Below are positions 1 to 9,172 of a stretch of DNA of 33,145 nt, piece by piece; the stretch's first letter is position 1; every line of letters starts with the position of its first letter. Origin of the DNA: a bacterium (GTDB lineage Bacteria; Pseudomonadota; Alphaproteobacteria; Acetobacterales; Acetobacteraceae); assembly GCA_026224825.1 (NCBI GenBank), contig JAMFRO010000011.1:1-33145 (forward strand). Reading direction: 5' to 3'. The position numbers and the translations under genes are program-made. The notes under the pieces were generated by a model, which searched no databases, was not told the DNA's origin, and was given only the letters and a program-made list of their open reading frames with translations.

Positions 1-2
1 AA

Positions 3-1514
3 ATCTCCGAGATTCTGAAGCGTCAGATCGCGGATTTCGACACCGAAGCCAATGTGGCCGAGACCGGTCAGGTTCTCTCCGTGGGTGACGGCATTGCCCG
101 CGTCTTCGGCCTCGCCAATGTGCAGGCCGGCGAGCTGGTGGAGTTCCCCGGCGCCGGCGTGAAGGGCATGGCGCTGAACCTGGAATCCGACAATGTCGGC
201 GTGGTGATTTTCGGCGACGACAAGGCGATCCGCGAGGGTGACACCGTTACCCGTACCGGCCAGATTGTGGACGTGCCGGTGGGCAAGGGGCTGCTGGGCC
301 GCGTGGTTGACGCGCTGGGCAACCCGCTGGATGGCAAGGGGGCGGTGGTGTTCACCGAGCGCCGTCTGGTTGAGACCAAGGCGCCGGGCATTATCCCGCG
401 TAAATCCGTGCATGAGCCGATGTCGACCGGCATCAAGGCGATTGACGTGCTGGTGCCGGTGGGCCGTGGCCAGCGCGAACTGATCATCGGTGACCGCCAG
501 ACCGGCAAGACCGCTCTTATTATCGACACCATCATTAACCAGAAGACGGTTAATGCGGGCACGGATGAGAGTAAGAAATTGTATTGCATCTATGTTGCCG
601 TGGGGCAGAAGCGCTCCACCGTGGCGCAGTTGGTGCGTACGCTCGAAGAATATGGCGTGATGGAGTATTCCATCGTCGTGGCCGCCACCGCGTCCGATCC
701 GGCGCCGATGCAGTATCTGGCCCCGTATACCGGCGCCGCCATGGGCGAATTCTTCCGCGATAACGGCATGCATGCGCTGATCGGCTATGACGATCTTTCC
801 AAGCATGCCGTGGCCTATCGCCAGATGTCGCTGTTGCTGCGCCGCCCGCCGGGCCGTGAGGCTTATCCGGGTGACGTGTTCTATCTGCATTCGCGCCTGT
901 TGGAGCGTGCGGCTAAGATGTCCGACGCCGAGGGCGCTGGTTCGTTGACCGCTCTGCCGGTGATCGAGACTCAGGCTGGTGACGTTTCCGCTTACATTCC
1001 GACCAATGTGATCTCCATCACCGATGGGCAGATCTTCCTTGAGACGGAATTGTTCTTCAAGGGCATTCGCCCGGCCATTAACGTCGGACTCTCCGTGTCG
1101 CGCGTTGGCTCGGCGGCGCAGATCAAGGCGATGAAGCAGGTTGCTGGTAAAATTAAGCTGGACCTGGCGCAGTATCGTGAGATGGCGGCGTTCGCGCAGT
1201 TCTCGTCGGACCTCGACCCCTCGACCCAGCAGCTTTTGGCGCGTGGTGCCAGGTTGACTGAGCTGCTCAAGCAGCCGCAGTTCGCCCCGCTTTCGGTCAC
1301 CGAGCAGGTTATTTCGGTTTTTGCCGGTACACGCGGTTATCTCGACAAGCTTGCGGTTAATGATGTCGGCAAATTCGAGGCGGCTTTGCTCTCCAGCATC
1401 AAGGCGAATGGCAAGGAGATTGTCTCCGCCATTGAGAATGATGGGCAGATCAAGCCGGATGTCGAGAAGAGCCTGATCGCTTTCATCGAGAACCTGCTGC
1501 GGACCTTCGGATAA
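3..1514 (+). CDS. atpA: ATP synthase F1 subunit alpha (5' partial)
   Basis: Alpha subunit of the F1 catalytic head, the non-catalytic nucleotide-binding partner of beta on the cytoplasmic face of the membrane. The reading frame is open from base 3 ([13 protein letters not shown]...), so the gene begins just outside the window; about 503 residues are visible and only some 7-8 are missing relative to the usual ~510. The P-loop GDRQTGKT lies at about 484-507, and the conserved alpha-subunit stretch [18 protein letters not shown] follows. The apparent GTG start at 54 is internal to the conserved N-terminal region and should not be used as a start. The gene is followed after 4 bases by atpG, as in the classical atpHAGDC operon. 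Confidence 0.98.
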   Translation: MSEILKRQIADFDTEANVAETGQVLSVGDGIARVFGLANVQAGELVEFPGAGVKGMALNLESDNVGVVIFGDDKAIREGDTVTRTGQIVDVPVGKGLLGRVVDALGNPLDGKGAVVFTERRLVETKAPGIIPRKSVHEPMSTGIKAIDVLVPVGRGQRELIIGDRQTGKTALIIDTIINQKTVNAGTDESKKLYCIYVAVGQKRSTVAQLVRTLEEYGVMEYSIVVAATASDPAPMQYLAPYTGAAMGEFFRDNGMHALIGYDDLSKHAVAYRQMSLLLRRPPGREAYPGDVFYLHSRLLERAAKMSDAEGAGSLTALPVIETQAGDVSAYIPTNVISITDGQIFLETELFFKGIRPAINVGLSVSRVGSAAQIKAMKQVAGKIKLDLAQYREMAAFAQFSSDLDPSTQQLLARGARLTELLKQPQFAPLSVTEQVISVFAGTRGYLDKLAVNDVGKFEAALLSSIKANGKEIVSAIENDGQIKPDVEKSLIAFIENLLRTFG

Positions 1515-1518
1515 TCAC

Positions 1519-2415
1519 ATGCCCTCGTTGAAAACCCTGCGCGGCCGGATCAACTCCGTTAAATCGACGAGGAAGATCACGAGCGCCATGAAGATGGTGG
1601 CGGCGGCGAAACTGCGCCGTGCCCAGGCGCAGGCCGAGGCGGCGCGCCCCTATGCCGTGCGTATGGGCGAGATGCTGGCGGCGCTGGCGGCCTCCGAAGG
1701 CGACAACCCGAATGCCAGCCCGCTGCTGGTGGGCAATGGCAAGAGCCAGGTGCATCTGCTGCTGGCCGTGACTGCGGATCGCGGTTTGGCTGGTGCGTTC
1801 AACGGCAATATCTCCAAGGCGATTCGTGCCGAGGTGAAGGCGCTTGAGGCGCAGGGCAAGACGGTGAAGATTTTTGCGCTTGGGCGCAAGGGTAATGATT
1901 CGCTGCGTCGCGATCTCAAAGACCAGATCGTGAATACCAGGAATTTCGTTGGTAAGAAAACGATCGGGTTTGCCGAGGCGGAAGCTGTGGCGGAAGAGCT
2001 GGTGCGTGGCTTCAAGGCCGGCGAATATGATGTGGTGAGCATGGTGTTCAACCGGTTCCAGAACATCATGGTGCAGCGCGTGACCGAGCAGGCGCTTATT
2101 CCGGCGGTTAAGCCGACGGCCAATGATAATCTGCGGTCCGAGAACGGTGCGCTGGTGGAACATAATTACGAGGTCGAGCCGGATGACGGCTCGCTGCTCG
2201 ACCGCCTGTTGCCGCGCAATCTCGCGGTGCAGATCTACTCCGCTCTGCTGGAAAATTCGGCCGGCTTCTATGCCAGCCAGATGACGGCCATGGATAGTGC
2301 GACGCGCAATGCGGGCGACATGATCAAGAAATTGTCGCTGAGCTATAACCGGGCCCGGCAGGCGAACATCACCAAAGAGCTTATCGAAATCATTTCCGGC
2401 GCTGAAGCCGTTTGA
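1519..2415 (+). CDS. atpG: ATP synthase F1 subunit gamma
   Basis: Gamma is the central rotor shaft that couples proton flow in Fo to catalysis in F1. The 298-residue product has the typical N-terminal helix (MPSLKTLRGRINSVKSTRKI, then the conserved TSAMKMVAAAKLRRAQ) and the C-terminal partner helix ending in NITKELIEIISGAEAV; length is normal for the family. The ATG lies 4 bases after the atpA stop. It sits between atpA and atpD in the standard order, so co-transcription is expected. Confidence 0.98.
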   Translation: MPSLKTLRGRINSVKSTRKITSAMKMVAAAKLRRAQAQAEAARPYAVRMGEMLAALAASEGDNPNASPLLVGNGKSQVHLLLAVTADRGLAGAFNGNISKAIRAEVKALEAQGKTVKIFALGRKGNDSLRRDLKDQIVNTRNFVGKKTIGFAEAEAVAEELVRGFKAGEYDVVSMVFNRFQNIMVQRVTEQALIPAVKPTANDNLRSENGALVEHNYEVEPDDGSLLDRLLPRNLAVQIYSALLENSAGFYASQMTAMDSATRNAGDMIKKLSLSYNRARQANITKELIEIISGAEAV

Positions 2416-3858
<1,443 letters not shown>

Positions 3859-3860
3859 GC

Positions 3861-4283
3861 ATGACCATCGCCCTGGAAATCATCAGCCCCGAGAAGCTGC
3901 TGCTGACGCGTGATGTCGATATGGTTGTCATTCCGGGTACGGATGGCGATATCGGTGTGCTGCCCGGGCATTCCAAGCTGATCACCGGGTTGCGCGGCGG
4001 TCTCGTGGATATTTACGAGAAGGGCGCGATCTCTGGCCGCTATTTCGTCTCCGGCGGGTTTGCCGAGGTGACGGAATCGCGCTGTGCGGTGCTGGCGGAT
4101 GCGATTATTCCGCAGGAAGAGCTGGATGCCGGTGTGGCGCAGGCGGCTGTGGCGGAAGCCAAGGCGGCTTATGATGCTGTGGATATTCAGGATCAGGATG
4201 CGTATCGGAATGCATCGGATAGGCTGATTTCGGCGCAGGCTATGCTGGATAGTGTGACGCCGCACAGGGGCGACGCGGTTTAA
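3861..4283 (+). CDS. atpC: ATP synthase F1 subunit epsilon
   Basis: Epsilon is the small rotor subunit that contacts gamma and the c-ring and can inhibit ATP hydrolysis. The 140-residue product shows the N-terminal beta-sandwich signatures (MTIALEIISPEKLLLTRDVD, PGTDGDIGVLPGHSKLITGL, YFVSGGFAEV) and a C-terminal helical hairpin region. It begins 2 bases after the atpD stop, is the last gene of the operon, and is followed at once by an intrinsic terminator. Confidence 0.97.
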   Translation: MTIALEIISPEKLLLTRDVDMVVIPGTDGDIGVLPGHSKLITGLRGGLVDIYEKGAISGRYFVSGGFAEVTESRCAVLADAIIPQEELDAGVAQAAVAEAKAAYDAVDIQDQDAYRNASDRLISAQAMLDSVTPHRGDAV

Positions 4284-4284
4284 C

Positions 4285-4312
4285 AAAAGGCGCTCTTCGG
4301 GGCGCCTTTTTT
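4285..4312 (+). terminator. Intrinsic terminator of the atp operon
   Basis: A perfect 9-bp stem (AAAAGGCGC / GCGCCTTTT) with an 8-base loop is followed by further T residues. It starts 2 bases after the atpC stop codon, so it closes the atp operon. Confidence 0.92.
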
Positions 4313-4333
4313 GTTGGTGAGGCAAAGCCTGGA

Positions 4334-4380
4334 AGTCGTCCGCTCTCCCCCCATAATTCGGGTGGGACGAGGGGACGACT
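4334..4380. repeat. Imperfect long hairpin between atpC and the zinc-ribbon gene
   Basis: An inverted repeat with outer arms AGTCGTCC (4334-4341) and GGACGACT (4373-4380) continues inward through mostly paired CTC/GAG and C-run/G-run segments, giving an imperfect stem of roughly 15-19 pairs. No T tract follows on either side, so a simple terminator is unlikely. Its role is unknown. Confidence 0.5.
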
Positions 4381-4452
4381 GAGCAAGATACTGTGAATGG
4401 ACACATCGAGGTTTTCTCTTCATTGTCTATTCAGATTAATAGGGAGGTCGCA

Positions 4453-5220
4453 ATGGCACTTAAGTCATGTCGCGAGTGCGGCAAAGAAATTAGTGATCAA
4501 GCCGAGCTCTGCCCACATTGTGGCATTAAGAACCCTGCTGGTATTGCAGGTGCTGCCGCCAGGCCTAAGGATGCGAGTTCGCCAGCAAAAGAAAAAGGCG
4601 GAGTTGGAAAAGGTTGCCTTACCGTTATCGTGATCTTGGTGAGTGTTGTGGGCATAATTTCCGTGATCGGGAATCAGCAAAGCCCGACACCTGGACCCGT
4701 GACTTCCGATCAGCAACCACCCGCACCCGCACCCGCACCAATGTCTGTTCAGGATTTCATTAAGTCATTTGCTGGAGGCGGAGTTCTTACTATTCCCACT
4801 GAGGAATCGGGCAATTATCAAGAGCTTTGTAGGGAGCAATGGACAAACGCAGGTACACTTGATCAAGATCAATATGTTTACTGTGTCGGTCAGGAGCAAC
4901 AGGGCTATAATGCTCTGATTGCTTTGACGCACGACTATTCTGATATGCCTAATGCGCAAGCATTATTGGATTCCACGGTGAGTCAGTGGACAAAGAATGG
5001 CTATCGAGATGACAATGAGATCCAATACGTCTTCAGCCAACAAATTTCTGACTTTAAAGATTTCAGATGGCTTGCCAATTCTTCAGGGTTTAATGAAGAT
5101 GAGGGGCAGCAATGTCTGGATCAATGGACCTCGGGAACTCCTCAATTTCAGGATTGGGGTGAGGTCAATTATTGCTATAAGCAATCTCCCGATTTTAAAA
5201 CTCCACCAGCCTCGAATTAA
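4453..5220 (+). CDS. Zinc-ribbon single-pass membrane protein of unknown function
   Basis: The 255-residue product starts with a four-cysteine zinc ribbon (CRECG at 6-10 and CPHCG at 20-24), a Lys/Ser/Ala linker, one hydrophobic segment at about residues 54-73, a Pro/Ala-rich linker (PAPAPAP) and a ~160-residue domain expected outside the cytoplasm. That domain holds two related blocks with the pattern C-x2-QWT...Y-x-YC (LCREQWTNAGT...YVYC and CLDQWTSGT...VNYC), so it may be an internal duplication stabilised by disulfides. The ATG at 4453 is chosen because GGGAGG lies 7 bases upstream; the frame stays open to 4393 but without a ribosome-binding site. Base composition is clearly richer in A+T than the flanking atp genes, suggesting later acquisition. 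I do not recognise the C-terminal domain. Confidence 0.8.
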   Translation: MALKSCRECGKEISDQAELCPHCGIKNPAGIAGAAARPKDASSPAKEKGGVGKGCLTVIVILVSVVGIISVIGNQQSPTPGPVTSDQQPPAPAPAPMSVQDFIKSFAGGGVLTIPTEESGNYQELCREQWTNAGTLDQDQYVYCVGQEQQGYNALIALTHDYSDMPNAQALLDSTVSQWTKNGYRDDNEIQYVFSQQISDFKDFRWLANSSGFNEDEGQQCLDQWTSGTPQFQDWGEVNYCYKQSPDFKTPPASN

Positions 5221-5224
5221 CAAG

Positions 5225-5333
5225 GGCGGATCAGCGAAGTGCAATCCGCCATCTTTCGGGGCAGATCCCGTGCCGTTCGGTTGGGAGTCATTTGCCGGCA
5301 CAAAGGCGGCGGATGGCGCAACGCTTATCCGCC
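5225..5333. repeat. Pair of REP-like hairpins
   Basis: Two hairpins share the same 7-bp arms, GGCGGAT/ATCCGCC: one at 5225-5250 and one at 5308-5333. The pair is bounded by AAGGGC on the left and CGCCCTAC on the right, giving a symmetrical two-hairpin (BIME-like) arrangement. It lies between the zinc-ribbon gene and the 3' end of yjdM, which converge here, so it may also serve as a transcription boundary. Confidence 0.7.
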
Positions 5334-5342
5334 CTACGAATC

Positions 5343-5657
5343 TCAGGCTTTCCGTAAAAATTCCTGCTTCAGCATGTAGCCGCCGTGTTCCACCGCATGG
5401 TCGCCGCCGGCTACCACGCGGATGTTTTTCAGCTTGGTGCCCACCTTCAGTGTGGTGGAGGAGCCCTTCACCTTGAGGTCTTTGATGAGGACCACACTGT
5501 CGCCGCTGGCCAGGACATTGCCGTTGGCGTCGCGGACGATCTCCTCGGCCTGGGAGGCCTCGGCCGGCCATTCATGGCCGCAGGTGTTGCAGAGGTAATT
5601 GGTGCCCTGGAGGTGGGAATCGTCCAGGGTGCATTGCGGGCAGGGGGGTGTGCTCAT
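5343..5657 (-). CDS. yjdM: YjdM/PhnA family zinc-ribbon protein
   Basis: The 104-residue product matches the YjdM (formerly PhnA) family along its length. It has an N-terminal zinc ribbon (CPQC at about 6-9 and CNTCG at about 23-27) and a C-terminal small beta-barrel with the family hallmarks DANGNVLASGDSVVLIKDLK, VKGSS, LKVGTK and IRVVAGGDHAVE. The family was once called alkylphosphonate uptake protein, but that role is not established, and no phn genes are nearby. AGGAGGG lies 5 bases upstream of the ATG. It is divergent from the small gene at 5746, with an AT-rich shared promoter region. Confidence 0.9.
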   Translation of the reverse strand: MSTPPCPQCTLDDSHLQGTNYLCNTCGHEWPAEASQAEEIVRDANGNVLASGDSVVLIKDLKVKGSSTTLKVGTKLKNIRVVAGGDHAVEHGGYMLKQEFLRKA

Positions 5658-5696
5658 GCTGCCCTCCTAATGGTGTCATCGGAGGGGCACAATAAG

Positions 5697-5742
5697 AGTT
5701 GTATTCTCTATAAAACTACTATAATGATAGTGTATGTAGTCT
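5697..5742. promoter_or_regulatory. AT-rich divergent promoter region (yjdM / small winged-helix gene)
   Basis: Between the divergent genes lies an AT-rich block containing a perfect TATAAT hexamer at 5720-5725 on the plus strand, within ACTACTATAATGATAG and followed by GTGTATGTAGT. The outer ACTAC/GTAGT and the inner CTAT/ATAG form short nested dyads that could be an operator. A convincing -35 with good spacing is not visible, so the assignment is tentative. Confidence 0.4.
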
Positions 5743-5745
5743 AAG

Positions 5746-6090
5746 GTGCCGGTCATGCAGACAGTCTCGCCTTTCGTCATTAAAGTCATCCACTCGGTGG
5801 CGGCTGATACCGCACTGCCGGCGGCGCATGCCTCGGAGATGGAGCGCCTGGCCCTGGCGATGCTGCAATGTGCTGAGAAACTTGAAATCGAGGCCGGGCT
5901 GATCCTGCAGATCACGCCGGCGCTGTCAGTTGAGGGGCTGGCGGCGCTGGCAGGGCTGGGGGAATACAGCACGGCGCTGCTGCTCAATTATATGCTGGAA
6001 GCCGGCTTCGTCGCCCGCCGCCGCCAACGCTTCGTGCTAACCCAACCAGAAGCCCTGCACCGCCTAGCCCTGGGCGTGCCGCCTGGGTGA
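5746..6090 (+). CDS. Small putative winged-helix DNA-binding protein
   Basis: A 114-residue product. I do not recognise the N-terminal half, which is helical and Ala-rich. The C-terminal half (LSVEGLAALAGLGEYSTALL..., then LEAGFVARRRQRFVLTQPEALHRLA) has the layout of a Crp/Fnr-type helix-turn-helix followed by a wing and the final 'peaLhrLA' helix. No cyclic-nucleotide or sensor domain precedes it, so it is at most an isolated DNA-binding module. The listed start is GTG 5746; an ATG at 5755 is equally possible and neither has a strong ribosome-binding site. Assignment to the winged-helix fold is inference from pattern only. Confidence 0.6.
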   Translation: MPVMQTVSPFVIKVIHSVAADTALPAAHASEMERLALAMLQCAEKLEIEAGLILQITPALSVEGLAALAGLGEYSTALLLNYMLEAGFVARRRQRFVLTQPEALHRLALGVPPG

Positions 6091-6097
6091 GGGTGTT

Positions 6098-6325
6098 CCA
6101 CGGAAAAGGCTGGGGCTCCGCCCCTGACCCCGCTGGGGTCGTCGTGCGCAGCACGCCTTCGGCGTGACGGCCCCAGACCCCCATTAGCTTTAAGGGTTTG
6201 AAAGGGGCCTGCCACCCAGTCGCCACACACGACGGAGGCAGGCCCCTTTCAAATCCTTAGTTATGGGATCCAAGGGCCCTTCGGCCCTTGGCGGGTCCAG
6301 GGCAGAGCCCTGGCCTTTTCCGTGG
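6098..6325. repeat. Modular palindromic intergenic element, copy 1
   Basis: A composite element begins 7 bases after the stop codon at 6090. Outer ends are inverted (CCACGGAAAAGGC at 6098-6110, GCCTTTTCCGTGG at 6313-6325). The left module A (6104-6182) is nearly identical to 30785-30867. The centre is a stem with arms at 6191-6213 and 6237-6259 (22 of 23 paired, TTTGAAAGGGGCCTGCC/GGCAGGCCCCTTTCAAA) and a 23-base loop. The right module B (6265-6325, inverted) is a perfect 61-base match to the reverse complement of 33050-33110. No coding sequence is apparent. Confidence 0.9.
6297..6319 (+). terminator. Terminator-like hairpin at right end of element copy 1
   Basis: The stem CCAGGG/CCCTGG (6297-6302, 6308-6313) is followed by CCTTTT, reading on the plus strand. 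The left end of the element carries the mirror arrangement for the minus strand (hairpin at 6110-6125 with AAAA at 6104-6107). The T tract is short, so efficiency is uncertain. Confidence 0.5.
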
Positions 6326-6374
6326 CACAACCCCTCTCTAGCCGCAGCCCGGGCGAGACGTTACACTCTTGGGC

Positions 6375-8210
6375 ATGGCTGATTTGACACCTTGTGCCTG
6401 CGGTTCTGGTTTGCGGCGTGTGCGCTGTTGTGGGCTGGATTTTGCTGCGCTTTCGCCGCCGGAGGCGACGAATGCTTTGGCGCCGATGTTGTCGCAGGCG
6501 GAGGCGGCGCTGGCGGCGGGCGATGTTGCCACGGCTGAGAATAATGTGCGGCATATGCTGGAACTCTCGCCGGGGCGGGAGGATGCGCTGATGTTCCTGT
6601 ACCGGACGAGCCGGCAGGCGCAGAAGTTTCAGGCGGCTGAGGCGTTGATTCGGCGGGTGGTGACGCTGAACCCGAATAATTTCTGGGCGACCAATGAGCT
6701 GACGCTGATGCTGCTTAACAAGGGCGCGCTGGGCGAGGCGGAGGTGCATGCGCGTAATGCCATACGCATCGCCCCGCAGAATGCGCAGGCGCATAATCTG
6801 ATGGGGTTGGTGCTGACGGAGGCGAACCGGCCGTTGATTGGGGAGTATCATTATCGCCGGGTGTTGGAGCTGGCAGAGGGGGAGGAGCCGATTACGCTGG
6901 CCAACCTTGCGTGGAATTTGAAGAACCAGGGGCGGATTGATGAGTCGCGGGCATTGTACGGGCGCTCGATGGAGCTGAAGCCGGATGTGCTGCAGACGGT
7001 GCTGGGCTATGCCAAGATGGAAGAGGCGGACCGCAAGTTTGATCGCGCCTTGGAACTGCTGGATGAGGCGGAGCGGCTGCTGCCGGATAATCCTTCCGTG
7101 CAGTTGACGCGTGCGACGGTGCTCTCGCGGCAAAAGAAGCGCGAGCAGGCGCTGGCGATTTTGCATGAGCCGGAGGATGGAAAGATCAAGCTGGGGCCTG
7201 CGGAGATGTCCGAGAAGGGACGGCTGCTGGACCAGATGGGGCGGTATGACGAGGCGTTTGCCTGTTTCGACCTGGCCAAGAAGCGCGCGGTGGAGATGGG
7301 GGCGCGGACTTATATGGCCGATGCGGCGGGGGAGCTGGCGGGGCGGTTGAAAGGGTTTTTTACGGAGCGGCGGTTGAAGACGTTGCCGCGCGCGGAATTG
7401 CGGCCGGGCATGCCGCAGCCGGTGTTCATTGTCGGGTTTCCGCGTTCGGGGACCACGTTGATCGAGCAGACGCTGACTGTGCATCCGCAGATTTCGGCGG
7501 GGGATGAACTGCCTTATATCAACGATATTACGCAGATTATGCCGCGGCTGCTGGCGAGCCCGCTGGCTTACCCTGAGGCGCTGGCGGAGTTGTGGATGGG
7601 CGACCAGCGCGATGGGTTGAATGAGCTGCGGGATTACTATTTGAACCGCGCCGCTAAGGCTGGGATATTCAAGGACGGGGCTGGGTTTTTTACGGATAAG
7701 ATGCCGCTTAACGAGACGCATCTGGGCTTGATTTCACTGCTGTTTCCGCAATCGCCGATCATTCACGTTATTCGGCATCCGCTGGATGTATTGTTGTCGG
7801 TTTATTCCAATCATCTGACGCATGGGTTCTTCTGCGCGGCGCAAATTGAGACGATTGCGCAGCATTATAATCTGGTGGCGGATCTGATCCTGCATTACCG
7901 GAGCAATGTGAACATGCGGTATCTGCCGGTGCGGTATGAGGATGTGGTGGTGGATCAGGAGACTAATGTTCGCAAGATCCTTGATTTTATTGGGGTGGAA
8001 TTCGATCCGCGCTGCCTCTCGTTTGAGCAGAATACGCGTTATGCGCGGACGGCGAGTTATGCGCAGGTGACGGAGAAACTCTACGACCGCTCGCGTTATC
8101 GCTACCGGCCGTATGTGAAACATCTGGAGCCGGTGCTGGAGGTGTTGCGCCCGGTGATCGAGCGGCTGGGGTATATTATCGACCGGCCGGATGCGTTGGC
8201 GGCGGCGTAG
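6375..8210 (+). CDS. TPR-repeat sulfotransferase with N-terminal SEC-C-like motif
   Basis: The 611-residue product combines three parts. Residues ~6-21 (PCACGSGLRRVRCCG) resemble the metal-binding SEC-C motif. Residues ~30-330 are tetratricopeptide-like helical repeats. The C-terminal ~260 residues form a Sulfotransfer_3-type domain with the 5'-phosphosulfate-binding loop VGFPRSGTTLIEQTL near residue 352 and the 3'-phosphate-binding segment RHPLDVLLSVYSNH near 466. It is expected to transfer sulfate from PAPS, probably to a protein or glycan, but the acceptor is unknown. ATG 6375 is preferred over the upstream TTG 6369 because the conserved motif follows immediately. It lies directly downstream of element copy 1. 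Confidence 0.88.
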   Translation: MADLTPCACGSGLRRVRCCGLDFAALSPPEATNALAPMLSQAEAALAAGDVATAENNVRHMLELSPGREDALMFLYRTSRQAQKFQAAEALIRRVVTLNPNNFWATNELTLMLLNKGALGEAEVHARNAIRIAPQNAQAHNLMGLVLTEANRPLIGEYHYRRVLELAEGEEPITLANLAWNLKNQGRIDESRALYGRSMELKPDVLQTVLGYAKMEEADRKFDRALELLDEAERLLPDNPSVQLTRATVLSRQKKREQALAILHEPEDGKIKLGPAEMSEKGRLLDQMGRYDEAFACFDLAKKRAVEMGARTYMADAAGELAGRLKGFFTERRLKTLPRAELRPGMPQPVFIVGFPRSGTTLIEQTLTVHPQISAGDELPYINDITQIMPRLLASPLAYPEALAELWMGDQRDGLNELRDYYLNRAAKAGIFKDGAGFFTDKMPLNETHLGLISLLFPQSPIIHVIRHPLDVLLSVYSNHLTHGFFCAAQIETIAQHYNLVADLILHYRSNVNMRYLPVRYEDVVVDQETNVRKILDFIGVEFDPRCLSFEQNTRYARTASYAQVTEKLYDRSRYRYRPYVKHLEPVLEVLRPVIERLGYIIDRPDALAAA

Positions 8211-8233
8211 GAAGGCACATAAAGGAGAAGATA

Positions 8234-8641
8234 TTGCGTCTCGGCTTTTTCAGAAACTTTAACGACGGCGACGCGCTCTTGCTTTGGGGTGAGCGTCAGG
8301 CATTTCTGGAATTGTTGGAACACCTGCGGCAGTTGGCCAGTTCGAAGTTGCGGACACTAGCTGTTCATCAGCTTGGTGGGGTACAATCCGTGGGAAAAAC
8401 ACAGCTTTTCATGCAGACTTCTGACCGTCAAGACGAGATGATGGCAGAAGGCGTGGATCAAGCCATGATCGTGAAACTGAAATGCACGGCCGAACGATAT
8501 GCAGAGTTTGCGGACAAGATCGAAGCCTTGTGCTCTTCGGCGGAGCCAGGACATCAATATCTCGATACGCATGGCAGTCAGCCTTTGGAAATAATCGCCT
8601 CCATGGGCGAATATCCGCCGGAGTTCGGCATTAGTAAGTAG
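8234..8641 (+). CDS. Hypothetical protein, TTG start
   Basis: A 135-residue protein that I do not recognise. It has no membrane segment or signal peptide. It begins MRLGFFRNFNDGDALLLWG and ends in a polar segment with EYPPEFG. The start is TTG 8234, supported by AAAGGAG 6-7 bases upstream; no ATG occurs in frame until about residue 60, well inside the ORF. The overall look, a small mixed alpha/beta acidic protein, is compatible with a bacterial immunity or cytoplasmic accessory protein, but nothing here establishes a function. It stands alone between the sulfotransferase gene (23 bases away) and a DUF3429 gene. Confidence 0.65.
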   Translation: MRLGFFRNFNDGDALLLWGERQAFLELLEHLRQLASSKLRTLAVHQLGGVQSVGKTQLFMQTSDRQDEMMAEGVDQAMIVKLKCTAERYAEFADKIEALCSSAEPGHQYLDTHGSQPLEIIASMGEYPPEFGISK

Positions 8642-8665
8642 TCACTCTGAGTAGGGAGCAAAAAA

Positions 8666-9172
8666 ATGTTTCGGCAGCCATTTACCATTGCGGTGTCGAT
8701 TTCTCTGTTCGGGCTCATCCCGTTTCTGGTGCTGGGGGCAACTGTGCTGCTCTCACCTTTGGAGTCGCAGACGGCGATTGAGATGCTGATCTCTTATGGC
8801 GCGGTGGTGTTGTCATTCATCGGCGCGGTGCATTGGGGGTTTGCGTTGCGGGATACGGCGCATCCCGTGAATGGCGTGCCGCTGGCGCCGGCGGTGCTGG
8901 GGGCGGAGCGGGAGTTGCTGGTGTTTGGCATTGTCCCGGCCATCATCGGCTGGGCGGCTTTGTCCGTGATGCTGCATTTTCATCTGCCGGGTTTGGCGTT
9001 GTTTCTGCTCCTGGCTGGGTTTTTCATCACCATCGTGGTGGAGACGGTGGGGCGCGGGCGGGGTGTGGTGGCGGCGAATTACTTGCTGCTCCGCTGGGCT
9101 GTGTCCGTGGTGGTGCTGGTGGTGCTGCTGGCGGTACTCTTCGCGGTGTTGACGGGGATGCGCGTGGGATGA
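8666..9172 (+). CDS. DUF3429 family inner-membrane protein
   Basis: A 168-residue, very hydrophobic protein with about five membrane segments. It contains the family signature SYGAVVLSFIGAVHWGFAL at about residues 46-64, typical of DUF3429 (short proteins of unknown function in proteobacteria). GGGAG lies about 8 bases before the ATG. Its stop codon overlaps the start of the next gene (ATGATG with TGA at 9170-9172), indicating translational coupling to the YiiX-like hydrolase. Confidence 0.88.
   Translation: MFRQPFTIAVSISLFGLIPFLVLGATVLLSPLESQTAIEMLISYGAVVLSFIGAVHWGFALRDTAHPVNGVPLAPAVLGAERELLVFGIVPAIIGWAALSVMLHFHLPGLALFLLLAGFFITIVVETVGRGRGVVAANYLLLRWAVSVVVLVVLLAVLFAVLTGMRVG

Noticed and set aside
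6261..7721. A 486-codon antisense frame opposite the sulfotransferase gene
   Set aside because: Same shadow pattern, and its upstream end is inside a known coding region.
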